A stretch of 64,000 bases of DNA from Bryobacteraceae bacterium (lineage in GTDB: Bacteria > Acidobacteriota > Terriglobia > Bryobacterales > Bryobacteraceae), in the NCBI GenBank assembly GCA_019748195.1, contig JAIEPW010000025.1, positions 17,928 through 81,927 of the forward strand, read 5' to 3'. The notes under the pieces are model-generated. The model was not told the DNA's origin. It was given only the letters and a program-made list of their open reading frames with translations, and searched no databases. Of the stretch, positions 1 to 7,290 are shown in pieces. The position numbers and the translations under genes are program-made. Within the stretch, counting starts at the first letter, position 1, and each line of letters opens with the position of its first letter.

Positions 1-345
1 AACATAACGGGCGCGGATACGCAGGACAACCCGACCGGTCGATCTCGCCGTCATTCGCAGCGTTCGGGAGAAAACACCGTCGCCGGCCGTGACGTCGCCA
101 TTCGTGCCGTCGTCATACATCCGGCCGACCTCCGCGATCACCGCGTTCGAAGCATCCAGCCGCTCGATGATAACAGCCGCTGGATCGAGATTCTCCAGCG
201 GTAGTCGCGAAGTCACAAGAACATCCTCCGGGTACTGCACGGCCACCGTGCCGGGCGTTATCAAGATTGTCGGGTTCGTGCCTTGCGAAAAGACTGGAGC
301 AATAAGTATAAGAAGCACGATCGCAGTTCGGATAGTTGTGAACAT
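1..345 (-). CDS. Secreted protein, tandem copy A (3' end outside window)
   Basis: The start codon is at 345 and the coding region runs off the left edge, so only the first 115 residues are visible. They comprise an N-terminal signal peptide (MFTTIRTAIVLLIL... cut near APVFSQ) and an extracellular domain with the acidic, glycine-rich stretch DDGTNGDVTAGDGVFS, a pattern I associate with choice-of-anchor X / immunoglobulin-like surface domains. It is nearly identical to the neighbouring gene at 542-1279; visible differences include TPGT versus TRDT and YPED versus YPKD. The promoter region is duplicated as well. Function is unknown; export beyond the inner membrane is inferred from the signal peptide. 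Confidence 0.7.
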   Translation of the reverse strand, partial: MFTTIRTAIVLLILIAPVFSQGTNPTILITPGTVAVQYPEDVLVTSRLPLENLDPAAVIIERLDASNAVIAEVGRMYDDGTNGDVTAGDGVFSRTLRMTARSTGRVVLRIRARYV

Positions 346-384
346 TACAGTGTACTCGTCACTCACGGACTGCTGAACAGCTCA

Positions 385-413
385 AGTATGGGTCGGGAGT
401 GCCGGCGGGTCAA
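385..413 (-). promoter_or_regulatory. Sigma-70-like promoter of copy A
   Basis: On the minus strand a TTGACC -35 box (408-413) and a CATACT -10 box (385-390) are separated by 17 bases, about 40 bases before the start codon. It is the duplicated counterpart of the promoter at 1319-1347, with one change in the -10 box. Confidence 0.45.
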
Positions 414-541
414 GGACTAAGAAGCAAGTAAATCAGGCGGCCTTGCAGAAACACCATTTGTTGGTAGGTTCTTCAAGGATACTTGCAGGCAACTTCTTCG
501 CCCCCATCCGGCCGCACGGGTGGCGGCATGTAAGTTGGATT

Positions 542-1279
542 TCAGCGGGAGTGACGACCATGTGCCGGTACGCCCTCAATATCCGCCCCTGTGAGAACTC
601 GCTCTTCATCTCCGGCCGGCACCTTGAGGACAGCGTAGTTCTTGATTACCTGCCCCTTGGCACTCAACGCTTCCGCGCGATAATACCGGTCAACCAGCGT
701 TGCATCAATAAGGTCATACATCTTGTCGCGAAGCGCCCTCCCGATTTCGGTCCAAGGTCCGGCCGGGTTCGCGGCCCGGTACAAGACGACGGTTGCAGTT
801 TCGTCTGGCGGATGCACAAAAAACTCAATAAAAGTCAAGTAGTTGAACGCATACCAGTCCGCGTTCTCGGCAGCCGTATTGATAATTCCTACAAAGTCAC
901 TCTTGGAAAAGCGATGTTCCACTCCACTTGGCAGGACATAACGGGCGCGGATACGCAGGACAACCCGGCCGGTCGATCTCGCGGTCATTCTCAGTGTTCG
1001 CGAGAAAACGCCGTCGCCGGCCGTGACGTCGCCATTCGTGCCGTCGTCATACATCCGGCCGACCTCCGCGATCACCGCGTTGGAAGCATCCAGCCGCTCG
1101 ATGATAACAGCCGCTGGATCGAGATTCTCCAGCGGTAGTCGCGAGGTAACGAGAACATCCTTCGGGTACTGCACGGCCACCGTGTCGCGTGTTATCAGGA
1201 TTGTCGGGTTCGTGCCTTGCGAATGTGCTGGAATGAGAATCGCAAAAAGCACGAGAGTAGTTCGGATAGCTGTGAACAT
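542..1279 (-). CDS. Secreted protein, tandem copy B
   Basis: This gene encodes 245 residues. The start at 1279 (MFTAIRTTLVLFAIL) is preferred to the upstream in-frame ATG at 1300 because it gives a clean signal peptide ending near PAHSQG and because it matches copy A. Residues about 25-125 form a beta-rich extracellular domain with DDGTNGDVTAGDGVFS, the calcium-binding-like motif of choice-of-anchor X-type domains; the C-terminal half (YRAANPAGPWTEIG, VDRYYRAEALSAKGQ) resembles a fibronectin-III-like fold. No enzyme motif is visible. It is a paralogue of the truncated gene to its left and seems transcribed from its own promoter. A role at the cell surface is an inference only. Confidence 0.75.
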   Translation of the reverse strand: MFTAIRTTLVLFAILIPAHSQGTNPTILITRDTVAVQYPKDVLVTSRLPLENLDPAAVIIERLDASNAVIAEVGRMYDDGTNGDVTAGDGVFSRTLRMTARSTGRVVLRIRARYVLPSGVEHRFSKSDFVGIINTAAENADWYAFNYLTFIEFFVHPPDETATVVLYRAANPAGPWTEIGRALRDKMYDLIDATLVDRYYRAEALSAKGQVIKNYAVLKVPAGDEERVLTGADIEGVPAHGRHSR

Positions 1280-1354
1280 TACAGTGTACTCGTCACTCAC
1301 GGACTGCTGAACAGCTCAAGTATTGGTCAGAAATACCGGCGGGTCAAGGGCTAA
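935..1354. repeat. Direct repeat, right copy (gene duplication)
   Basis: Counterpart of the repeat at 1-420. Similarity stops abruptly at about 1354, just beyond the -35 box, which places one duplication junction there. Confidence 0.85.
1319..1347 (-). promoter_or_regulatory. Sigma-70-like promoter of copy B
   Basis: Minus-strand TTGACC (1342-1347), a 17-base spacer, and AATACT (1319-1324); transcription would start around 1312, about 33 bases before the ATG at 1279. Confidence 0.5.
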
Positions 1355-1494
1355 AACACCCGAGTCAACTTGGCGTCGTGCCGATGAAGGCGAACCGGTC
1401 GCCTGCGAATATCATGCGGCGACTTGCCACTCGAACAAGCCGGAGTCAGCGCGTCCACGATGCTCTCTGCGCACACCCAACGTCTGCCAGGTGA

Positions 1495-3405
1495 TTAGCG
1501 TCCAGGATTGCCCTCCCGGACAAGAATCAGGTTGCCGGCGGCGTCCAGCTTCGCCCACCACCCTGGCGGGACAACTACCGTGGAACCGTAGTCGAGCACC
1601 AGCGCCGGTCCCGGTCTGCGGCGATTTCCGAACGCATCGCGGCCGTACACCGGAATATCGGCCCAGGCGCCGCCGATGTAAACCCGCCGCCGCGGGACCG
1701 CCCTGGTCCGCGTGAGGCAGGCGCGAAACTCCGGCTTCTTCACCGGAATACGGGCGCGAACCCGGAGCGTCACCACCTCCACCTCGCGCTCCGGCGTTGC
1801 ATACCCATAAGCACGCTGATGCGCCGCATGAAACGGCAGCGCCGGGTGATCCCGGTTCCAGGGCACGCGGATCTCGTAGCTCTGCCCCAGGTAGCGGAGG
1901 TCGGCGGACCGTTCGAGAATGGCGCCCCGCAGGTCGGCTCGCGCCCGCTTCGCCAGAATGCGGAAGGATCGCTCAAAGTCTGCCTGTCCCGGACAGCCGG
2001 CCGAATAGTCCCGGATTTTGTCGGCGGCCAGCATCCCCAGGGCGGAAAGCACACCGGCGTGTTCCGGCGCGATTACCGTCGAAATGCCCAATTCCCCCGC
2101 AATTTCGCAGGCGTGCAGCCCGCCCGAGCCGCCGAACGCAACCAGGGCGAAATCGCGCGGATCGTGGCCCCGCTCGACGCTGACGACGCGAATCGCGCTC
2201 TCCATGTTGGCGTTGGCCACACGCAGAATGCCGGCGGCCGCTTCGCTCAGGCTCAGGCCCGATTCCCGGCCCACCCGCTCGACCGCCGCCGCCGCCCGAT
2301 CGCGGTCCAAAGTCATCGAGCCGCCTAACAAAGTCTCCAGCCGGCCCAGCACAACGTGGGCGTCCGTCACCGTGGGCTGGTCACCCGTGCCGTAACACGC
2401 CGGACCCGGCGCCGCTCCCGCGCTCTCCGGCCCCACCCGCAACAGCCCTCCCCGATCCACGCGGGCAATCGACCCGCCTCCCGCGCCCACCGTGTGGATG
2501 TCCAGCATCGGCACGCGAATCGGCATCCCGTCGATATAAGTTTCCGTGGTTTCCTGGGGCTCGCCGTCCACCAGGCAGACATCCGTGGAGGTGCCGCCCA
2601 TGTCGAATCCCAGAATGCGGTGGAATCCAGAGGCGGCCGCCGCGGTTCGGGCGCCGATCACACCCCCCGCCGGACCCGACAGCACCGTCCGCACCGCCTC
2701 CTTACGTGCCTGGGAGGTGCTCAAAACGCCCCCGTTCGACTGCATGATGGAGATCTTAAGGGCGCTTTTGGACGCCAAATCGGCCAGATAAGCGTCCATT
2801 AAGGGGCCAATATAGGCGTTAATGACCGTGGTAGAGGCGCGCTCGAACTCGCGGAACTCCGGGCTGATGTCGCAGGATGCGCTCAAATACCAGGGGCCTT
2901 CAAGGGCTTCCGCCACCGCCCGTTCATTGTCCGGATTTCGATAGGAATTCAGCAGACAGACTGCCACCGACCGGACCTTGGCGCGCCGCAGCTCCCTCAT
3001 TAACCGTTTTAGGTTCTGTGGCTTAGAAGCGATCGAGCCATCCTGCAGGGTGCGCTCCGTGACCCCAAAGCACAACTCCGGCGGCGCCAACAATCGGCGT
3101 GGCGGCGGCGTCAGGTTGTACAGTTGCGCCCGGTTCTGGCGTCCGATTTCGAGCAGGTCTTCGAATCCGGCGGTGGTGACGAACGCGGTACGGACGCCTT
3201 TTCGCTCCAGCAGCGCGTTAGTGGCGACGGTGGAGCCGTGCACGACCTCGGGCTTGGAACGCCCCGCGGCGCGGGCGATCCCTTCCAGGATGACCTGCGC
3301 CGGGTTCCCCGGATTGGACCGCAATTTAAAGGTTTCCAGGCGGCCATCGCCGTGTAAGACGATGAAATCCGTGAAGGTTCCGCCCGCGTCGACGCCGATG
3401 CGCAT
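1495..3405 (-). CDS. Hydantoinase/oxoprolinase A-type protein (HyuA family)
   Basis: This is a 636-residue protein of the hydantoinase A / N-methylhydantoinase A / acetone carboxylase beta group. It opens with the ATPase-fold phosphate loop VDAGGTFTDF (residues 5-14) and carries the second phosphate motif DMGGTSTDV in the central hydantoinase domain; the segment SNGGVLS and the glycine-rich VGAGGGS are also typical. Family members hydrolyse ATP to open or activate cyclic amides such as hydantoins or 5-oxoproline in the cytoplasm. The usual partner, a HyuB-type subunit, is not visible here; the only close gene on this strand is the 52-codon ORF 12 bases upstream, which could be its translational neighbour. 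Substrate cannot be read from sequence. Confidence 0.88.
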   Translation of the reverse strand: MRIGVDAGGTFTDFIVLHGDGRLETFKLRSNPGNPAQVILEGIARAAGRSKPEVVHGSTVATNALLERKGVRTAFVTTAGFEDLLEIGRQNRAQLYNLTPPPRRLLAPPELCFGVTERTLQDGSIASKPQNLKRLMRELRRAKVRSVAVCLLNSYRNPDNERAVAEALEGPWYLSASCDISPEFREFERASTTVINAYIGPLMDAYLADLASKSALKISIMQSNGGVLSTSQARKEAVRTVLSGPAGGVIGARTAAAASGFHRILGFDMGGTSTDVCLVDGEPQETTETYIDGMPIRVPMLDIHTVGAGGGSIARVDRGGLLRVGPESAGAAPGPACYGTGDQPTVTDAHVVLGRLETLLGGSMTLDRDRAAAAVERVGRESGLSLSEAAAGILRVANANMESAIRVVSVERGHDPRDFALVAFGGSGGLHACEIAGELGISTVIAPEHAGVLSALGMLAADKIRDYSAGCPGQADFERSFRILAKRARADLRGAILERSADLRYLGQSYEIRVPWNRDHPALPFHAAHQRAYGYATPEREVEVVTLRVRARIPVKKPEFRACLTRTRAVPRRRVYIGGAWADIPVYGRDAFGNRRRPGPALVLDYGSTVVVPPGWWAKLDAAGNLILVREGNPGR

Positions 3406-3417
3406 GAACTGTTGATT

Positions 3418-3576
3418 CTACACGGGTTCGCGGGCGATGATGTTCTGAACCTCGGCGGCGCGGACTCCATACAGTTTCAGCAGGGCGCGGCAGACCTCCT
3501 GCGCCAGCTTGTCGGCGGGCTCTCCGCTATCGAACTCCACTTCCACTTTCAGGTAGATGTCGGATCGGCTCATCAT
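3418..3576 (-). CDS. Small conserved-looking protein upstream of hyuA
   Basis: A 52-residue ORF (MMSRSDIYLKVEVEFDSGEP...) ending 12 bases before the hyuA start. A longer in-frame ORF extends to 3843 but its extra part lies opposite the well-supported gene at 3610-4242, so I restrict it to the tandem ATGs at 3576/3573. The composition is that of a folded alpha/beta protein (beta strand IYLKVEVEF, helix ADKLAQEVCRALLKLY, strand AAEVQNIIAREPV). No family is recognised; coupling to hyuA is suggested by spacing only. Confidence 0.55.
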   Translation of the reverse strand: MMSRSDIYLKVEVEFDSGEPADKLAQEVCRALLKLYGVRAAEVQNIIAREPV

Positions 3577-3609
3577 GAACGCGATGATACGATGAAGTGA
3601 GTCTGGCCT

Positions 3610-4242
3610 GTGTCCGATCGTTGCCGTATCTGCGAGAATCGAAAGCCCCGGCGCTTCTGCCCGGGCATCTCCGGCGACATTTGCCCGGTCTGCTGCGGGG
3701 AACAGCGGGAGGAGACGATCGACTGCCCCCTTGGCTGCCCGTATTTGTCGGAAAGCCGAAGGCATGAACGCCAGCAGTTGAAGAGTCTGGACGAGTTCCC
3801 CAATCAGGACGTAAAGATCACCGAGGCCTTTCTGCGGGATCACGAGAATCTGGTGCTGTACCTGAGCGTGGCGTTGCTGCGCGCCGCGCGAGCGAACCCG
3901 GGGGCGACCGATGGGGACGTTCGGGAGGCCCTGCAGAGCCTGATTCGCACGTATCGGACGCTAGACAGCGGTCTGATCTACGAGACGCGTCCGGCGAATC
4001 CATATGCGGCGGCGATCCAGGACAAGCTGCAGGCGGACGTGGAGGGCGCGCGCAAGACGGTCGCCGAACAGAGCGGCGGGGGCGGGATTCGCGATGCGGA
4101 AATCCTGGGCACCTTCGTCTTTTTGGAGCGGCTGGAAATCCAGCACAATAACGGACGGCGCAAAAGCCGCGGCTTCATCGATTTCCTGCGGCTACAGTTG
4201 GGGATGCCGGCGGAGGTGGAGCCGGGGGTGATCAGCGGATGA
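3610..4242 (+). CDS. Cys-rich N-terminal zinc-binding-like protein, unknown function
   Basis: 210 residues from a GTG start. The first 45 residues hold a dense set of cysteines (CRIC, then CPGISGDICPVCC, then CPLGC), a likely zinc-knuckle or zinc-ribbon. The rest is mainly helical (residues 60-150) with a basic stretch HNNGRRKSRGF near the C-terminus. No enzyme motif is seen. It starts an apparent operon: its TGA overlaps the ATG of the CbiX-like gene by four bases. I do not recognise a named family; a nucleic-acid or protein-binding role would be a guess. Confidence 0.75.
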   Translation: MSDRCRICENRKPRRFCPGISGDICPVCCGEQREETIDCPLGCPYLSESRRHERQQLKSLDEFPNQDVKITEAFLRDHENLVLYLSVALLRAARANPGATDGDVREALQSLIRTYRTLDSGLIYETRPANPYAAAIQDKLQADVEGARKTVAEQSGGGGIRDAEILGTFVFLERLEIQHNNGRRKSRGFIDFLRLQLGMPAEVEPGVISG

Positions 4243-4607
4243 CCTCGGTAATTCTGTTTGCGCACGGCTCGGCGGTGGAGCCGGCCAACGAACAAGTTCG
4301 GGAGCTGGCATCGCGGGCGGCCGGCCGCGCGGGGCTGGCGGCGATGCCGGTGGCGTTTCTGGAGCGAGCCCAGCCGGCACTGCCGGAGCTGGCGGCATCG
4401 CTGATTCGAGAGGGTGCGCGGAAGCTGGTGGTCGTGCCGTATTTCCTGAGCACGGGATCGCATTTGGGGCGGGACCTGCCCGCTCTGGTGCGGCAGATCC
4501 GTGAGGCGTATCCGGACGTAACCGTGGAGGTTACGCGAGCCCTGGGGCAGCATCCCCTGGCGTTGGAAGCGATCGCCGATCTTGCCCGGCAGGGGGAAGG
4601 CGGATGA
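4239..4607 (+). CDS. CbiX/SirB-like sirohydrochlorin chelatase family protein
   Basis: 122 residues, the length of the single-domain CbiX-type chelatases. It begins with a beta strand followed by the active-site histidine motif LFAHGSAVEPANEQV (residues 6-20), and has the second conserved segment VVVPYFLSTGSHLGRDLP (about 69-86), whose His is a metal/porphyrin ligand in the family. Members insert Fe2+ or Co2+ into sirohydrochlorin on the way to siroheme or cobalamin. It overlaps both neighbours by ATGA junctions, so it is translated together with a Cys-rich protein and a flavin reductase, not with other siroheme genes; an alternative metal or tetrapyrrole substrate is possible. Confidence 0.8.
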   Translation: MTSVILFAHGSAVEPANEQVRELASRAAGRAGLAAMPVAFLERAQPALPELAASLIREGARKLVVVPYFLSTGSHLGRDLPALVRQIREAYPDVTVEVTRALGQHPLALEAIADLARQGEGG

Positions 4608-5305
4608 AGAGCCACCAGGCGCGGCTGATCGAGAGCTTCGAGATCGCCCCCGAGGTGAAGCATTTCGTTTTCGAGGTGCCGGAGCTGGAATCGATGCCGT
4701 TCACGCCGGGTCAGTTTGTGTCCTTGGTTGCGGAGCGGAACGGAAAGAAGATCACGCGAGCTTACTCGCTGGCGGCCCCGCCGCGGGCGAACCGGTTCGA
4801 GCTGTGCCTGAACCGCGTTGAAAACGGCCTATTGTCCCCCCATTTGTTCGAGCTCAGGCCGGGGGATGAAATCGAGATCAAGCCTCCGCTGGGAGCGTTC
4901 GTCTGGAAGCAGCCTGCGCCGCGGGAGGTGGTGTATGTGGCTACCGGGACGGGCATCGCGCCGTTCCGTTCGATGCTGCTGGAGGACCTGGCCAACGGGA
5001 TGCCGCGTCCGGTGACGCTGTTGTTCGGCGTGCGCTACGAGGCCTCACTGATGTACCGCAAGGAGTTCGAAGCGGCGGCGGCGCAATATCCGCAATTCCG
5101 TTTCTGGCCGACGCTCAGCCGCCCGCCAGAGCGATGGACCGGGCGCACCGGGCATGTTCAGAAGCATCTTCCGGAAGCGATCGGAGATCGGCGGGACCTG
5201 GACGTTTATATTTGCGGCATGAAGGCGATGGTGGACGATGTCCGGCGGATGCTGAAGGACTGGGGCTTCGATCGCAAGCAGATTGTATACGAAAAATACG
5301 ACTGA
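4604..5305 (+). CDS. Ferredoxin-NADP(+) reductase-like flavoprotein
   Basis: 233 residues with the two-domain FNR fold. The N-terminal FAD barrel has the RxYS signature RAYSLA (about residues 52-57); the NAD(P) domain has GTGIAPFRSM (about 114-123) and the C-terminal CGMKAMVDDV motif, ending in the short YEKYD tail. Such enzymes pass electrons between NAD(P)H and ferredoxin, flavodoxin or an oxygenase. The start overlaps the stop of the chelatase gene (ATGA). There is no iron-sulfur domain fused to it, so a separate electron acceptor must exist; the operon gives a hint of tetrapyrrole or metal redox chemistry but nothing specific. Confidence 0.88.
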   Translation: MKSHQARLIESFEIAPEVKHFVFEVPELESMPFTPGQFVSLVAERNGKKITRAYSLAAPPRANRFELCLNRVENGLLSPHLFELRPGDEIEIKPPLGAFVWKQPAPREVVYVATGTGIAPFRSMLLEDLANGMPRPVTLLFGVRYEASLMYRKEFEAAAAQYPQFRFWPTLSRPPERWTGRTGHVQKHLPEAIGDRRDLDVYICGMKAMVDDVRRMLKDWGFDRKQIVYEKYD

Positions 5306-5308
5306 ATC

Positions 5309-5521
5309 ATGGGACGCTATTTTATCTGGGGCATCGCGGCGGCGGGGGCTTTCGGCGCCACGGCGTTCGTGCTGACGCGTGTGATGCCGGGACCGCTTCG
5401 GGATTCCGATTACGTGGTGATCGGGACGTTGGGGACTCTGGCCGCGCTGGTGGTTCTATTCTTCGGTTTGATCCGAACGTCGCCTAAGGCGTCCGAGATC
5501 TTCTTTAAGCGGCGCAAGTAG
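5309..5521 (+). CDS. Small membrane protein with two transmembrane segments
   Basis: 70 residues, starting 4 bases after the flavin reductase. Two hydrophobic helices are visible (residues about 4-24 and 35-57) joined by a short polar loop, with a basic C-terminus (EIFFKRRK) predicted to remain cytoplasmic. No family recognised. As last gene of the 3610-5521 operon it may anchor one of the upstream proteins at the membrane, which is inference from position. Confidence 0.6.
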   Translation: MGRYFIWGIAAAGAFGATAFVLTRVMPGPLRDSDYVVIGTLGTLAALVVLFFGLIRTSPKASEIFFKRRK

Positions 5522-5608
5522 CGGGCGCCCCCCTCCCCCGGAAGCGCACTAGGGGAATACCTGCAAATCCGACAAAATCAGCCCTAAACGTTTCGACGGC
5601 CCGCGCCG

Positions 5609-6805
5609 ATGAAGAAATGGGCGGTGCTTCCGGCAAGCAGAAGCCGGGGGGAGCGACGCCAGGCCGAGAGCGCATCCGGCGAAGGAAACGTACTGATTTT
5701 GAAGCTTCAGACTCCAGCAGCCGAGTCGCCCACGCTGTCCCGTTGGGAGAGCTTGCTGGACGACTGTTCCGAAGCGCCGACGATTCTGATCGTCGACGAT
5801 TTGGAGCTCAACCGCCGCCTGCTGAAGGCGATGCTGAAGACGGCGCCGTACCGGATTCTGGAGGCCAAGCGGCCGGCGGAAGCGCAGGCATTGCTGGAGA
5901 AGGAGAAGGTCGACCTGGTGGTGGTGGACCTGGTGATGCCGGAGATGAGCGGCCCGGAGTTCTGCCGCCACATGAAGGCATCGCGCAAGACGCAACTGGT
6001 GCCGATTCTGATGGTGACCAGCGTTCAGGGCGTGGAGAACGAGGTAGCGGGCATCGATTCGGGGGCGGATGAGTTTCTGATCAAGCCGCTGAATCCGAGC
6101 CTGGTGCGATCGCGCATCCGGGCGATGCTGCGGCACAAGACGCTGATCGATTCCCTCGAAGAGGCCGAGCACATTCTGTTCGCGCTGGCGGCCTCGGTGG
6201 AGGCTCGCGACAAGTACACCGGGATGCATTGCGAGCGGCTGGCCGGGTACTCGATGGCGCTGGGCCTGGCGCTGGGGCTGCCCAAGAACGACCTGGTGGC
6301 GCTGCATCGCGGGGGGTACCTGCATGACATCGGCAAGATCTCCATTCCGGACGCGATTTTGTTCAAGCGTGGCCTGCTGACCGAAGCCGAATGGGAAACG
6401 ATGCGGATGCACACGACCCGCGGCGAGGAAATCTGCCGTGGGATGAAGACGCTGGCGCCAGTGCTGCCGATCATCCGCAGCCATCACGAACGATGGGACG
6501 GGTCCGGCTATCCGGACGGATTGAAAGGCGAGGAGATTCCCCTGCTGGCGCGCATCCTGCAGGTGGCCGACATCTACGACGCCTTGACCACGGCGCGGCC
6601 GTACAAGCCGGCGATGGCGCACAAGGAAGCGATGCAGATCATGGAAGAGGAAGCGCATCGCGGCTGGCGCGACCCGGAGTTGATCTCGCTGTTCGGCCAG
6701 ATTCTGGAGGAGACCGACGGCGAACTCCCGCGCTGGGCCATCACCGCCGATCCGATGTCGAAGTCGCTGCAGAACATGGGCCGCCAGCTCGACACTGAGC
6801 GCTGA
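5609..6805 (+). CDS. Response regulator with HD-GYP phosphodiesterase domain
   Basis: 398 residues from ATG 5609; a TTG at 5698 would remove a low-complexity 30-residue leader and is a reasonable alternative start. The receiver domain (about 57-170) keeps the acidic pair D63/D64, the phospho-acceptor D107 (VVDLVMP) and K159. The C-terminal HD-GYP domain (about 185-370) has HDIGK (239-243) and HHERWDGSGYPDG (292-304), the residues used for metal binding and cyclic-di-GMP hydrolysis. It is expected to lower c-di-GMP in the cytoplasm when phosphorylated. No kinase gene is adjacent, so it is an orphan regulator. Confidence 0.92.
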   Translation: MKKWAVLPASRSRGERRQAESASGEGNVLILKLQTPAAESPTLSRWESLLDDCSEAPTILIVDDLELNRRLLKAMLKTAPYRILEAKRPAEAQALLEKEKVDLVVVDLVMPEMSGPEFCRHMKASRKTQLVPILMVTSVQGVENEVAGIDSGADEFLIKPLNPSLVRSRIRAMLRHKTLIDSLEEAEHILFALAASVEARDKYTGMHCERLAGYSMALGLALGLPKNDLVALHRGGYLHDIGKISIPDAILFKRGLLTEAEWETMRMHTTRGEEICRGMKTLAPVLPIIRSHHERWDGSGYPDGLKGEEIPLLARILQVADIYDALTTARPYKPAMAHKEAMQIMEEEAHRGWRDPELISLFGQILEETDGELPRWAITADPMSKSLQNMGRQLDTER

Positions 6806-7290
6806 AGGCCGCCTGGGGTGTGGTGCGCGAAAAACTGGTTGAACGGGCCGAGGCGAAGATCGCACCGAAGCTTAGCCTATCGGGGGGCGCGACCGCCGGA
6901 GCGCAAAGAAGGCCGTGGAATCAGCGGGGCATGCCCTTACGGATCACCGCTCTTACCACCGCGCCCCGGAACATGTGGAACGGCATTGAAGATGTCCCGC
7001 GCGGTTCACGCGGCCGGGCTGAGTGCCCTTGCCACCTGCGCTGAGACAAGCAATCCATAGGAGCTCCGATTTTCATGTTTATGGGTCGCGCCAGGCGCAA
7101 ACGCGTTCGCTGGCGCGGAACACCAGCCTGGGCGCGGGGATCGACTGAGCGCCAATATCGCGAGGGCGAGGGGCAAGAACACGCTATGCTGGGGGAGAGA
7201 AGCCTCGCCCCGTCTTGGCTAACGAATAGGGGCGGCTCGTTGAAAAGACTCGCGGAATTTGCGCGTTGCGCCGAGCAGGAAGGAGCCTCG
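6806..7290. other. Long intergenic region with a dispersed repeat copy
   Basis: There is no convincing gene between the HD-GYP gene and the chosen start of the sigma-54 regulator. In-frame upstream ATGs (7075) exist but their translation is Arg-rich and unstructured. The stretch 6875-6985 resembles the repeat units at 12.3-12.7 kb. Confidence 0.6.
6875..6985. repeat. Dispersed copy of the 12.3-kb repeat family
   Basis: Shares, in the same order, the blocks GGAATCAGCG, CAT-CCC, CTTACCACC and CGGAACA-GTGGAAC with 12323-12439, plus an upstream CTATC...ACCG-GCG block. Identity is imperfect and contains at least one short gap, judged by eye. Confidence 0.5.

Larger units (their letters stand above)
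1..420. repeat. Direct repeat, left copy (gene duplication)
   Basis: Bases 2-420 align with 936-1354 at a constant offset of 934 with only scattered substitutions. The repeat covers the 5' half of a secreted-protein gene plus about 75 bases of upstream sequence including the promoter, and ends near the -35 box. It continues to the left beyond the window, so a longer tandem array cannot be excluded. Confidence 0.85.

Noticed and set aside
3577..3843. N-terminal extension of the small gene at 3418
   Set aside because: Overlaps the opposite-strand Cys-rich gene and has no sensible composition.
5549..6865. A 438-codon open frame on the minus strand
   Set aside because: Lies opposite the HD-GYP gene; its translation is rich in Arg, His, Gln and Pro with no motif, the usual reflection of high-GC codon bias.
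7075..7290. Upstream start for the sigma-54 activator
   Set aside because: The extra 72 residues are Arg/Gly-rich and unstructured, and a strong ribosome site lies directly before ATG 7291.
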